From NCBI RefSeq assembly GCF_030294945.1, contig NZ_AP018448.1, forward strand, positions 8,652,501 through 8,716,500: a DNA stretch of 64,000 bases, written 5' to 3'. Made by a program: the position numbers and the translations under genes. Numbering within the stretch: the stretch's first letter is position 1; each line of letters opens with the position of its first letter. Shown here one piece after another: positions 18,478 through 25,651 of the stretch. The notes under the pieces were generated by a model. The model was not told where the DNA came from, did no database searches, and worked only from the letters and a program-made list of their open reading frames with translations. The stretch is from Streptomyces graminofaciens. Its GTDB lineage: Bacteria; Actinomycetota; Actinomycetes; Streptomycetales; Streptomycetaceae.

Positions 18478-18513
18478 TGACAGCTGACAGATATTGAAAT
18501 CTGTCAGCTGTCA
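18478..18513. promoter_or_regulatory. Perfect 15-bp-arm palindrome (operator) upstream of the aldo/keto reductase
   Basis: TGACAGCTGACAGAT (18478-18492) is the exact reverse complement of ATCTGTCAGCTGTCA (18499-18513) with spacer ATTGAA. It ends 15 bases before the reductase ATG, so it overlaps the expected promoter or 5' leader. Further TGACA half-sites precede it at 7-base steps. The TetR regulator encoded just downstream (19566) is the natural candidate to bind it. Confidence 0.8.
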
Positions 18514-18528
18514 TGCCATGGTGGTCTC

Positions 18529-19539
18529 ATGACAATGCGATCCCGAACCCTCGGAACCGCCGGCCCCCAGGTCTCCACCCTCGGCCTCGGCTGCATGGGC
18601 ATGTCCGCGTTGTACGGCGACACGGACCGGGCCGAGTCCGTCGCGACCATCCACGCGGCGCTGGAAGCGGGCGTGACACTGCTCGACACCGGCGACTTCT
18701 ACGGCATGGGACACAACGAGCTGCTGATCGGCGAGGCCCTGCGCGCCGCCCCCGCCGCCCGCCGCGAACAGGCGCTGACCAGTGTCAAGTTCGGGGCGCT
18801 GCGCGGCCCGGACGGCGAGTGGACCGGCTACGACGGGCGGCCCGCGGCGGTGAAGAACTTCGTCGCGTACTCGCTCCAGCGCCTCGGCACGGACCACATC
18901 GACGTCTACCGGATCGCGCGCGTCGACCCCGACGTACCGATCGAGGAGACCGTCGGCGCGATCGCCGAACTCGTCGAGAAGGGGTATGTCCGGCACATCG
19001 GTCTGAGCGAGGTCGGCGCCGAGACGATCCGGCGGGCCGCCGCCACCGCTCCGATCGTCGACCTCCAGATCGAGTACTCGCTGATCTCGCGCGGCATCGA
19101 GGCCGAGATCCTGTCGACCACGCGTGAGCTGGGCATCGCGATCACGGCGTACGGGGTCCTCTCCCGGGGGCTGATCAGCGGCCACTTCACCCGGGGCCGG
19201 CAGCTGGCGGCGGGCGACTTCCGCGCGTTCTCGCCCCGCTTCCAGGGGGACAACCTCCGGCACAACCTGGACCTGGTCGAGGCGCTGCGGAAGATCGCCG
19301 AGCAGAAGGGGGTGTCGGTGGCCCAGATCGCGATCGCCTGGGTGCTCTCCCGGGGCGAGGACATCGTGCCGCTGATCGGCGCCCGCAGCCGCGAGCGGCT
19401 GACGGAGGCGCTCGGCGCGCTGGACGTGACCCTGGACGCCGGTGACCTGGCCGCGATCGAGGAGGCCGTCCCGGTCGGGTCGGCGGCGGGCGAGCGCTAC
19501 CCGGCGGCGGCGATGGCCCACCTCGACAGCGAGCGCTGA
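18529..19539 (+). CDS. Aldo/keto reductase
   Basis: 336 residues. NADPH-dependent carbonyl reductase fold: GLGCMGMSALYG, active-site Asp and Tyr in LLDTGDFYGMGHNE, catalytic Lys in SVKFGALRG, and the C-terminal cofactor site PLIGARSRERLTEALGALD. In the typical family an HxD motif follows the Lys; here GTDHIDVYRIARVD provides DHIDVY and an Arg where many have His. ATG 18529 sits just after a perfect operator palindrome. Twenty-six bases later comes a TetR regulator on the same strand, likely the local repressor. Confidence 0.9.
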   Translation: MTMRSRTLGTAGPQVSTLGLGCMGMSALYGDTDRAESVATIHAALEAGVTLLDTGDFYGMGHNELLIGEALRAAPAARREQALTSVKFGALRGPDGEWTGYDGRPAAVKNFVAYSLQRLGTDHIDVYRIARVDPDVPIEETVGAIAELVEKGYVRHIGLSEVGAETIRRAAATAPIVDLQIEYSLISRGIEAEILSTTRELGIAITAYGVLSRGLISGHFTRGRQLAAGDFRAFSPRFQGDNLRHNLDLVEALRKIAEQKGVSVAQIAIAWVLSRGEDIVPLIGARSRERLTEALGALDVTLDAGDLAAIEEAVPVGSAAGERYPAAAMAHLDSER

Positions 19540-19565
19540 TCCTTCCGCCGGGTACGGTTCCCCTC

Positions 19566-20156
19566 ATGGCACCGACCTCCGAGACCCTGACCCCCGAGCG
19601 CATCCTCGAGGCGACCGAGGAGGTGCTGCGCCGCCACGGCCCGGCCAAGGCCACCGTGGTCGACGTGGCCCGCGCGCTCGGGGTCAGTCACGGCAGCGTG
19701 TACCGCCACTTCCGTACGAAGGCGGCGCTGCGGGAGGCGGTGACCAAGCGGTGGCTGGACCGGGCGACGGCGACGTTGACCGTCATCGCCGAGGAGGACC
19801 GGGACGCGGAGTCCCGGCTCCGCGACTGGCTGGCCGCCCTGTTCGCCGCCAAGCGCAGCAAGGCGGGCGACGACCCCGAGCTGTTCGCCACCTACCAGGT
19901 GCTGACCGGGGATCACGGCGACGCCGTCGCCGTCCACATCGACGAGCTGACCGGGCAGCTGGCCCGGATCATCGAGTCCGGCGTCGACAGCGGCACGTTC
20001 ACCACCACCGACCCCGCGACCGCTGCCCGCGCCGTCTTCCACGCCACCGGCCGCTTCCACGACCCCGGGTACGCCCGCGCCTGGGAGAAGCCGGGGGTCA
20101 TGGACGACTTCACGGCCGTCGTGGACCTCGTGGTGCGGGGGTTGCGGGCGGACTGA
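19566..20156 (+). CDS. TetR/AcrR-family transcriptional regulator
   Basis: 196 residues. The N-terminal HTH is clear (ILEATEEVLRRHGPAKATVVDVARALGVSHGSVYRHFRTKAALREAV). The C-terminal ligand domain (DWLAALFAAKRSKAGDDPELFATYQVL) fits the common AcrR-like TetR C-terminal family. It is cotranscribed with the aldo/keto reductase and probably controls that promoter through the palindrome at 18478-18513. The ligand is unknown. Confidence 0.88.
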   Translation: MAPTSETLTPERILEATEEVLRRHGPAKATVVDVARALGVSHGSVYRHFRTKAALREAVTKRWLDRATATLTVIAEEDRDAESRLRDWLAALFAAKRSKAGDDPELFATYQVLTGDHGDAVAVHIDELTGQLARIIESGVDSGTFTTTDPATAARAVFHATGRFHDPGYARAWEKPGVMDDFTAVVDLVVRGLRAD

Positions 20157-20194
20157 GTCCGGCTGTCATCGGCTACTCACGCGCTCGGGGCCCC

Positions 20195-20653
20195 TCACGC
20201 CACGCAGAACTCGTTGCCCTCCGGGTCCAGCATCACCCACCAGTGCCCGGCCGGGCCCTGGTTCACCTCGCGGAGGCGGGTGGCGCCCAGGGTTTCCAGG
20301 CGGGCGACCAGGTCGTCCCGGCCGTCCGGTTCGGCGTGGACGTCGATGTGGAGGCGGTTCTTCACCGTCTTCGGTTCCGGGACGTCCTGGAAGAGGAGGC
20401 GGCGACCGGCGCCGATGCCGGTGAAGGCGTCGTACGGGTCCTCGGGATGCCGTACGGCGGCCAGGCCGCGGAAGGCGCGGCGGCCGTCGTGTTCGGTGAC
20501 CGCGGCCTCGGGGAGGTCGCCGGAGGAGAGCAGCTGAGCGATCAGGCGGCTCTGGTCCTCCACCTCGTAACCCAGCGCGGCGGCCCAGAAGTCGGCCAGC
20601 GTCTGCGCGTCCGTCGTGTCGATGACCAGTTTCCAGTGCAGTGGGGCAGTCAT
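20195..20653 (-). CDS. VOC-superfamily (glyoxalase-like) protein
   Basis: 152 residues. Two beta-alpha-beta-beta-beta modules of the vicinal oxygen chelate fold: LHWKLVIDTTDAQTLADFWAAALGYEVE and NRLHIDVHAEPDGRDDLVARLETLGATRL, ending in the usual WWVMLDPEGNEFCVA. These proteins bind metals and act as dioxygenases, isomerases or resistance proteins; the specific activity cannot be inferred. Its ATG is part of a palindrome shared with the divergent CGNR gene, only 21 bases away. Confidence 0.88.
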   Translation of the reverse strand: MTAPLHWKLVIDTTDAQTLADFWAAALGYEVEDQSRLIAQLLSSGDLPEAAVTEHDGRRAFRGLAAVRHPEDPYDAFTGIGAGRRLLFQDVPEPKTVKNRLHIDVHAEPDGRDDLVARLETLGATRLREVNQGPAGHWWVMLDPEGNEFCVA

Positions 20654-20677
20654 GTAACCGGTTATATTGGTTACATG
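20651..20677. promoter_or_regulatory. Palindrome containing both start codons of a divergent gene pair
   Basis: CATGTAACC (20651-20659) and GGTTACATG (20669-20677) are exact reverse complements around an AT-rich core GGTTATATT. The CAT at the left end is the start codon of the VOC gene on the minus strand and the ATG at the right end starts the CGNR gene on the plus strand. Only 21 bases separate the two start codons, so neither has room for a ribosome site. Leaderless transcription in both directions from one operator-promoter is the simplest reading. Confidence 0.8.
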
Positions 20678-21337
20678 GCTTCTTCGTCCATGGCATCGGC
20701 CGGATCCGGATCCGGCGTGTCGCCGGGTGCCGGCATCGTCCTGCGCTCCCACATCGGCACCCGCTATCGCTTCGACGCGGGCGCCCTCTCCCTCGAAGTG
20801 CTCACCACCGGTGGTCCCGGCGACCTCGCCCGGCACGAGGCGCTGCGCACGCCGGACGACCTGGTCGCCTGGGCGGAGCGCTCCCGGCTCACCCCCACCC
20901 CCGCGCTCGACATCACGGACGACGATGTGGCCGACGCCCGGCGGCTGCGCGACGCGCTCTTCCGTACGGTCGTGACGCGCGTACGGGGTGACGGCCTGCC
21001 CGGCCTGGATGTCTCCGCCGCCGGCCCGGCCGACCTCGACGTCATCAACCGGGCCGCCGCCCGGCCCCCGCTGGCCCCCGCCCTCGGCCCCGACGGCACC
21101 CGGCACTGGGCCCCGGAGACGGCCACCGGCGCACAACTCCTGTCCACCACCGCCCGGGACGCCGTCGACCTCCTCACCGGGCCGTACGCCGACCGGATCC
21201 GGATGTGCTCCGGCGAGCGCTGCTATCTCGTCTTCGCCGACACCTCGCGCCCCGGCCGCCGCCGCTGGTGCTCGATGGAGAACTGCGGCAACCGCCACAA
21301 GGTGCGCGCCCACCGCGCTCGCGGCAACGGCGCGTAG
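20675..21337 (+). CDS. CGNR zinc-finger protein (ABATE domain)
   Basis: 220 residues. N-terminal ABATE-like region with RYRFDAGALSLEVLTTGGPGDLARHEALRTPDDLVAW, then the C-terminal CGNR zinc finger: CSGERCYLVFADTSRPGRRRWCSMENCGNRHKVRAHRAR, with four Cys ligands. Such proteins are presumed DNA-binding stress regulators. It faces the VOC gene across a 21-base gap, so it is the likely regulator of the palindrome in which both start codons lie. Confidence 0.88.
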   Translation: MASSSMASAGSGSGVSPGAGIVLRSHIGTRYRFDAGALSLEVLTTGGPGDLARHEALRTPDDLVAWAERSRLTPTPALDITDDDVADARRLRDALFRTVVTRVRGDGLPGLDVSAAGPADLDVINRAAARPPLAPALGPDGTRHWAPETATGAQLLSTTARDAVDLLTGPYADRIRMCSGERCYLVFADTSRPGRRRWCSMENCGNRHKVRAHRARGNGA

Positions 21338-21362
21338 AGGGAGGCCGGTTCGCGGCGCGCCG

Positions 21363-21566
21363 TCACGCCGACGGGTCCACCGTCGCCTGATGGGCCTCGG
21401 CGAGGTGTTCCTCCGCCTTCAGCCACGGCAGGAACTGCGCGCCCTTGCGCCAGCCGCAGGTGTCGCATCTGATCGTGCGCTGTATGCCGGTGCGCCGCAC
21501 CCGCACGGTGTGTTCGCGCCCGTGCTGGTCCCAGCGACTCACCTTGCTCGTGTCCAACTGCGGCAT
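21363..21566 (-). CDS. Small putative zinc-ribbon protein
   Basis: 67 residues. Basic N-terminal half (SRWDQHGREHTVRVRRTGIQRTIRC) with CDTC and a downstream HLAEAH that could complete a C2H2-like metal site. Codon usage is normal for the genome. I do not know a function; short proteins of this look are frequent in Streptomyces. It is convergent with the CGNR gene. Confidence 0.6.
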   Translation of the reverse strand: MPQLDTSKVSRWDQHGREHTVRVRRTGIQRTIRCDTCGWRKGAQFLPWLKAEEHLAEAHQATVDPSA

Positions 21567-21821
21567 GACGCCTCCGGAAGACGGGTCTCGTTTCGTCGTT
21601 CAGGAGTGTGCAGCATGACCGATGCCAACGGGGTTGCACCCTCGGGATGTTGGTGTTCCAGCCGATGACTCTCGGTAGCCGCAGGATCGGCCCGATCGTC
21701 AGCGCCACGCCCGCCAGCAGCACGTCGTCAGCGCCACGCCCGCCAGCAGCACGGCCCGGTCCGGCTCCGGCCACCCCCGGCCGACGGCGAGCGCGAGCGC
21801 GCCCAGCCCTGACTCCCCGGC
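21567..21821. other. Intergenic stretch with an exact 29-bp tandem duplication
   Basis: No convincing gene. A 29-bp unit beginning TCGTCAGCGCCACGCCCGCC lies at 21696-21724 and again, head to tail and identical, at 21725-21753. An identical copy number of two with no divergence suggests a recent slippage or duplication event. The minus strand reads a hydrophobic peptide across it (LLAGVALTIGPILRL), possibly the relic of a membrane-protein gene. The region leads straight into a broken tautomerase-like gene. Confidence 0.5.
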
Positions 21822-22518
21822 CGGACGAAGAGGCTGCACGCGATCGCCCTGGACCGGGAGCAGCGCCGCGTACTGGCCGAGACCCTGACGGACGCGGTGC
21901 TCGTGCCCGAGGTCGGGCAGTTCGCCCCGGCCGCCCGGGTGGGCTTCCAGGTGCACTTCGTCGAGCGTGAGCCCGACATGATGGCCATCGGGGGCCAGTT
22001 GCTCGCCGACGCCGAACAGGGCCTGGACGTGATGGTGATCGACGTGGCGGTCATGGACGGCGACTGGCGTCAGGAGGTACGGACCGAGGCCGTCGAACGC
22101 CTCCCGGCGGCCCTGGCCGACGCCTGCGGCCTAGGGCCTGTCGTCAAATTCCCGCCTGCCGCGCGACGCCATGCACACACTCTCACCGCACCGGACACAG
22201 ACCCACGTACTACCAGTACGAGGGCCTGCGCCCGGCACGCCGAGAGCACGCTCCCCCACTCTCGGCTCCGCTCGAGCGGGAGGTACCCCCACGCCGCCGC
22301 GCGGCCCGCCCTCCGGGCGGACGACGGGAATTTGACGACAGGCCCTAGCAGCCCCGTCGCCGGCCTGGTGGGTCAACTTCCGCGTCATCGACGAGGGCAG
22401 TTGGGGATCGAGCGGCGGAGTCCTGTCCGTCCTCTCCCTCCTCGACAGCGGCGTGTTCACCGAGGAGAAGGCGAAGGCCGTCCGCGCCGCGCTCTCCCGG
22501 GGGCGGGGCCCGTCGTGA
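21822..22518 (+). pseudogene. Tautomerase-like gene interrupted by a MITE-like element
   Basis: The upstream segment reads KRLHAIALDREQRRVLAETLTDAVLVPEVGQFAP...GFQVHFVE...DVMVIDVAVMD...ALADACGL up to 22133. The continuation, AAPSPAWWVNFRVIDEGSWGSSGGVLSVLSLLDSGVFTEEKAKAVRAAL, resumes at 22345 in a frame shifted by the insertion. Removing the 212-bp element and one TA copy restores one continuous frame through GLAAPSP. The composition and layout resemble 4-oxalocrotonate tautomerase/MIF-like proteins. The 5' start is also unclear because the 29-bp duplication lies just upstream. Confidence 0.75.
22134..22345. mobile_element. MITE-like element 2 (21-bp terminal inverted repeats, TA target duplication)
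   Basis: A 212-bp element with perfect terminal inverted repeats at 22134-22154 (beginning GGGCCTGTCGTCAAATTC) and 22325-22345. TA flanks both ends within CTAG, and excising element plus one TA reunites the tautomerase-like frame, which proves the target duplication. No transposase. The interior shares a CGTCCGCCCGGAGGGCGG-type block with element 1, in opposite orientation, although the terminal repeats differ. Confidence 0.88.
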
Positions 22519-22598
22519 CGGACGCCGCCGCCCTGGATCCGGTGGCCGGAGTTCCCTCGGTCCCCGGCCGCTGAACAGCCCCTGGCGGCCGCCCCTGC

Positions 22599-23186
22599 TC
22601 AGCTGCTGATCGCCCCCGCCACGATCGCCCGAAGCTGCTCCGCCGTGCTGTCGAGCGGCTCGGCGCTGCGCTTGGCTCGGCACAGGGCCACCGTGCCCTC
22701 GACGGCCGCGACGACGAGCGTCGCCAGCTGGGCCGCCTGCCCCGCCTCGGCGCCGTGCGCCCGCAGTGAGGCGGCGAGCAGGGACTCCCACTCCTCGAAC
22801 ACCTCGGCCGCGGCCACCAGCGCGGGCGGGGCCTCGTCGTCCGGGGGCTCCTCGATGGCGACCGCGAGCACCGGGCAGCCCGCGTGGAAGTCGCTGTCGA
22901 CGACGATCTTCCGCCACAGGGCGAGGAACGCCATCAGCCCCGCGACCGGGCCTTCCTCCAACTCCGTGCGCAGCCTGCGGGCCACCCACCCGCCCGTGAA
23001 CCGCACGGCCTCCGTGGCCAGTTGCTGCTTGCCGTCGGGGAAGTAGTGGTACGTCGAGCCCAGCGGCGCCTTGGCGTGCTTGGCCATCTCCCGAATGCTC
23101 GTGGCGCTCAGTCCCCGCCGACTGATCATGTCGGCGGCCCCGGCCACGATCCGCTCACGGGACGGCGTGCTGTTGCTACGGCTCAC
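22599..23186 (-). CDS. TetR-family transcriptional regulator
   Basis: 195 residues. HTH region RERIVAGAADMISRRGLSATSIREMAKHAKAPLGSTYHYFPDGKQQL; the C-terminal part (FHAGCPVLAVAIEEP) is the LmrA/YxaF-type ligand domain, found in regulators of efflux or redox genes. It is divergent from the truncated tautomerase-like gene and thioesterase at 23303. Two palindromes, ATGACGGCCGTCAT and TAACGATCGTTA, lie in the gap and are likely operators. Confidence 0.9.
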   Translation of the reverse strand: MSRSNSTPSRERIVAGAADMISRRGLSATSIREMAKHAKAPLGSTYHYFPDGKQQLATEAVRFTGGWVARRLRTELEEGPVAGLMAFLALWRKIVVDSDFHAGCPVLAVAIEEPPDDEAPPALVAAAEVFEEWESLLAASLRAHGAEAGQAAQLATLVVAAVEGTVALCRAKRSAEPLDSTAEQLRAIVAGAISS

Positions 23187-23215
23187 CTGTGCGCTTCCCC
23201 TCTCGCCTCTTGGTC

Positions 23216-23262
23216 ATGACGGCCGTCATAGTCTAACGTGGCCCTGCCTGTAACGATCGTTA
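23216..23262. promoter_or_regulatory. Two palindromic operators in the TetR/thioesterase divergent region
   Basis: ATGACGGCCGTCAT (23216-23229) and TAACGATCGTTA (23251-23262) are perfect palindromes. Both lie between the start of the TetR gene at 23186 and the divergent unit starting at 23303. TetR regulators normally bind such sites near their own promoter. Confidence 0.65.
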
Positions 23263-23302
23263 TAGATCATCGGGAGACCCGGAAAACTCAGGAGCAGCAG
23301 CC

Positions 23303-23431
23303 ATGCCGATGATCCGGCTGACCGCCCCGACCGGTGCCCTCACCGAAGAGGGCCGTACGACCGTTCAGCGCGACCTCGCCGCCGTACCCGAGAAGCACCT
23401 CAAGCCCGTCTTCGTACGACAAACCCCGTGA
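23303..23431 (+). pseudogene. Truncated tautomerase-like reading frame
   Basis: Forty-two codons from ATG 23303, preceded by a GGAG ribosome site. The peptide MPMIRLTAPTGALTEEGRTT looks like the N-terminus of a 4-oxalocrotonate tautomerase-like protein, with catalytic Pro near the start, but it ends at 23431 far short of family length. Its stop overlaps the start of the thioesterase gene (GTGA). It may now serve only to couple translation of that gene. It is the second tautomerase relic within 1.5 kb. Confidence 0.55.
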
Positions 23432-24105
23432 ACATGAACGGCACCCCGCTCGCGCCCGAACCCACGAGCACCGGCCCGGACATGGAACTGGAGCACCGGC
23501 GCGCGGCCATCGCGGCCCTCGGGCACGAACTCCGGACCCTGGTCGACGCCACCGTCCGCACCGAGGCCGCGCCGGACACCCTGCACGGCGTGGCCGCCGG
23601 CGTCCGTGGGCTCGTCGCCCGGCTGACCGGCCGCCGCCGGACGCGCGCGGAGATCCCGGACGTGGACGAGTTCCCCGGCGGGACACGCATGAACAGCCCG
23701 GTCACCGGCACCGGCAGCCCTGTCGCACCACCCCTGCGCGTGACCCCGTCGGACGACGACGGCGTCGTCGGCCGGTGCGTCCTCGGCATCGCCCACGAGG
23801 GCCCGCCCGGCTACGGCCACGGCGGCTTCAGCGCCATGCTCCTCGACGAACTGATGGGCTGGGCCTGCGCCGCCGAGGGCACCCCCGCCATGACGGTGTC
23901 ACTCCAGCTGGGCTACCGGGGACCCGTACCGCTGGAAACCCCCCTCCTCGTACGGGCCGGGGTCACCGCCCGCGAGAACCGCACGCTCCACGTGACGGGC
24001 TCGATCGCGACGGAGGCGGATCCCACCAGACCCCTGGTGACGGGGGAGGCGGTCTTCGTCACCCCGAACCCGGACCACGCCCGCAACCTCTTCCCGGGCA
24101 TGTGA
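23428..24105 (+). CDS. PaaI-type hotdog-fold thioesterase
   Basis: 225 residues from GTG 23428. Residues ~1-100 are a variable lead region; the hotdog domain follows: GPPGYGHGGFSAMLLDELMGWACAAEG, where the helix and Asp/Glu are typical, then MTVSLQLGYRGPVPLETPLLVRAGVT and GEAVFVTPNPDHARNLFP. It probably hydrolyses an acyl-CoA thioester; substrate unknown. It is divergent from the TetR gene and is the probable target of that regulator. Confidence 0.85.
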   Translation: MNMNGTPLAPEPTSTGPDMELEHRRAAIAALGHELRTLVDATVRTEAAPDTLHGVAAGVRGLVARLTGRRRTRAEIPDVDEFPGGTRMNSPVTGTGSPVAPPLRVTPSDDDGVVGRCVLGIAHEGPPGYGHGGFSAMLLDELMGWACAAEGTPAMTVSLQLGYRGPVPLETPLLVRAGVTARENRTLHVTGSIATEADPTRPLVTGEAVFVTPNPDHARNLFPGM

Positions 24106-24135
24106 GGGCGGGGGCCGCTGACGGGAGAGGCGGGC

Positions 24136-25587
24136 CTACGCGTCCGCCCGCACCCCCGCCGCCTCCTTGACCTCCGGCGACTCCAGCCGCTCCGCCGCCC
24201 GCTCCGCCGTCCCGCGCGCCCACGGCCCGGTCGTCAGCGCGCCCAGCACCAGTACCGCGAACCCGCACCCGGCGACGATCCACCACGCGGGCCGGGCCGC
24301 GGGGAGGAACGACTCGGCGTACGAGGACGAGCCGATGCCCGCCGACAGCACCGCGCCGATCACCGCGACGCCGAGCGTCTGGCCGAACTGGCGGCTGGTG
24401 GAGGCGACCGCGGCCGCGACACCCGCCTGGGACCGTGGCATCCCGGACACCGCGGTGTTGGTGATGGGCGCGTTGACGAAACCGAAGCCCAGCCCGAACA
24501 GCACATAGCCGAGGAAGAGGGTCACGTTCGAGGTCTCGCCCTCGAAGGCGGCGAACAGCACCCCGGACGCCGTCATCGCGATCCCGGCGACCAGCAGCGG
24601 CAGCCGCGGCCCCCGGCTGCCGACCAGCCGTCCCGCCACCGGCGCGCAGACGAAGCACAGGAACGCCATCGGCAGCATCCACACACCGGCGTGGAGCGCG
24701 TCCAGGCCGCGTACGTTCTGCAGATACAGCGTCGACAGGAACAGGAAGCCGCCGAGTGCCGCGAACGCGCTGACCGCGATCACCGTCGCCCCGCTGAACG
24801 GCACCGAGCGGAAGAAACGCAGGTCGATGAGGGGTTCATCGCGCCGGGGCTCGTACCACAGCAGACCGAGGAAGGCGCCGAGCGCGATACCGGCGAAGAC
24901 GGCCGTCGAGGCGACCGGCGCGGTGGGCGCCTCGATGATCGTGTACGTCAGGGAGCCGAACAGCGCCATCACCAGCACCTGGCCGACCGGGTCGGGGCGG
25001 CGGGCCTTCGGGGCGCGGGACTCGGGGACGTACCGCCAGGTGGCCAGCAGGGCGACCAGGCCCACCGGGAGGTTGATCCAGAAGATCGAGCGCCAGCCGA
25101 CCGACTCGACGAGCAGCCCGCCGATCAGCGGACCGGCGGCCATGGAGATGCCGACCACCGCGCCCCACGCGCCGATCGCCCGGGCGCGCTCGCGCGGGTC
25201 GGTGAAGGTGTTGGTGATGATCGACATGGCGACCGGGTTCAGCATCGAGCCGCCGACCGCCTGGACCATGCGGAAGACGATCAGCAGCTCCAGATTCGGG
25301 GCGAGCGAGCACAGCACCGAGCCGATCGTGAAGACGACCAGGCCCGCCATGAAGACCTTCCGGCGGCCGATCCGGTCGGCCGTGGAGCCCGCGAGCATCA
25401 GCAGTGAGGCCAGCACGAGGGTGTAGGCGTCGATGGTCCACTGCATACCGGCGGTGTCGGCGTGGAGTTCCTCCCGCATGGAGGGGAGGGCGACATTGAG
25501 GACGGTGACGTCGAGGCTCACGATCAGCAGGCTCATGCAGCAGATCGCTAGGACGAGCCGGCGTCGTCGGTGGCTGAGCTCGGGCAT
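24136..25587 (-). CDS. MFS drug-efflux type transporter (DHA2, EmrB/QacA-like)
   Basis: 483 residues with about fourteen membrane helices. Family motifs are clear: LIVSLDVTVLNVALPSM in helix 1, motif A GSTADRIGRRKVFM, ALGG/GPLIGGLLVESVGWRSIFWINLPVGL (motif C region). It is expected to export hydrophobic compounds using proton antiport. The start ATG 25587 lies 65 bases from the divergent dusB start. No dedicated regulator is adjacent. Confidence 0.9.
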   Translation of the reverse strand: MPELSHRRRRLVLAICCMSLLIVSLDVTVLNVALPSMREELHADTAGMQWTIDAYTLVLASLLMLAGSTADRIGRRKVFMAGLVVFTIGSVLCSLAPNLELLIVFRMVQAVGGSMLNPVAMSIITNTFTDPRERARAIGAWGAVVGISMAAGPLIGGLLVESVGWRSIFWINLPVGLVALLATWRYVPESRAPKARRPDPVGQVLVMALFGSLTYTIIEAPTAPVASTAVFAGIALGAFLGLLWYEPRRDEPLIDLRFFRSVPFSGATVIAVSAFAALGGFLFLSTLYLQNVRGLDALHAGVWMLPMAFLCFVCAPVAGRLVGSRGPRLPLLVAGIAMTASGVLFAAFEGETSNVTLFLGYVLFGLGFGFVNAPITNTAVSGMPRSQAGVAAAVASTSRQFGQTLGVAVIGAVLSAGIGSSSYAESFLPAARPAWWIVAGCGFAVLVLGALTTGPWARGTAERAAERLESPEVKEAAGVRADA

Positions 25588-25651
25588 GCATGAATAGTAC
25601 GCCTAACTAATGAATTTCGCCGCACCTCGTCCGGTACGTGAGAATGGAGCA

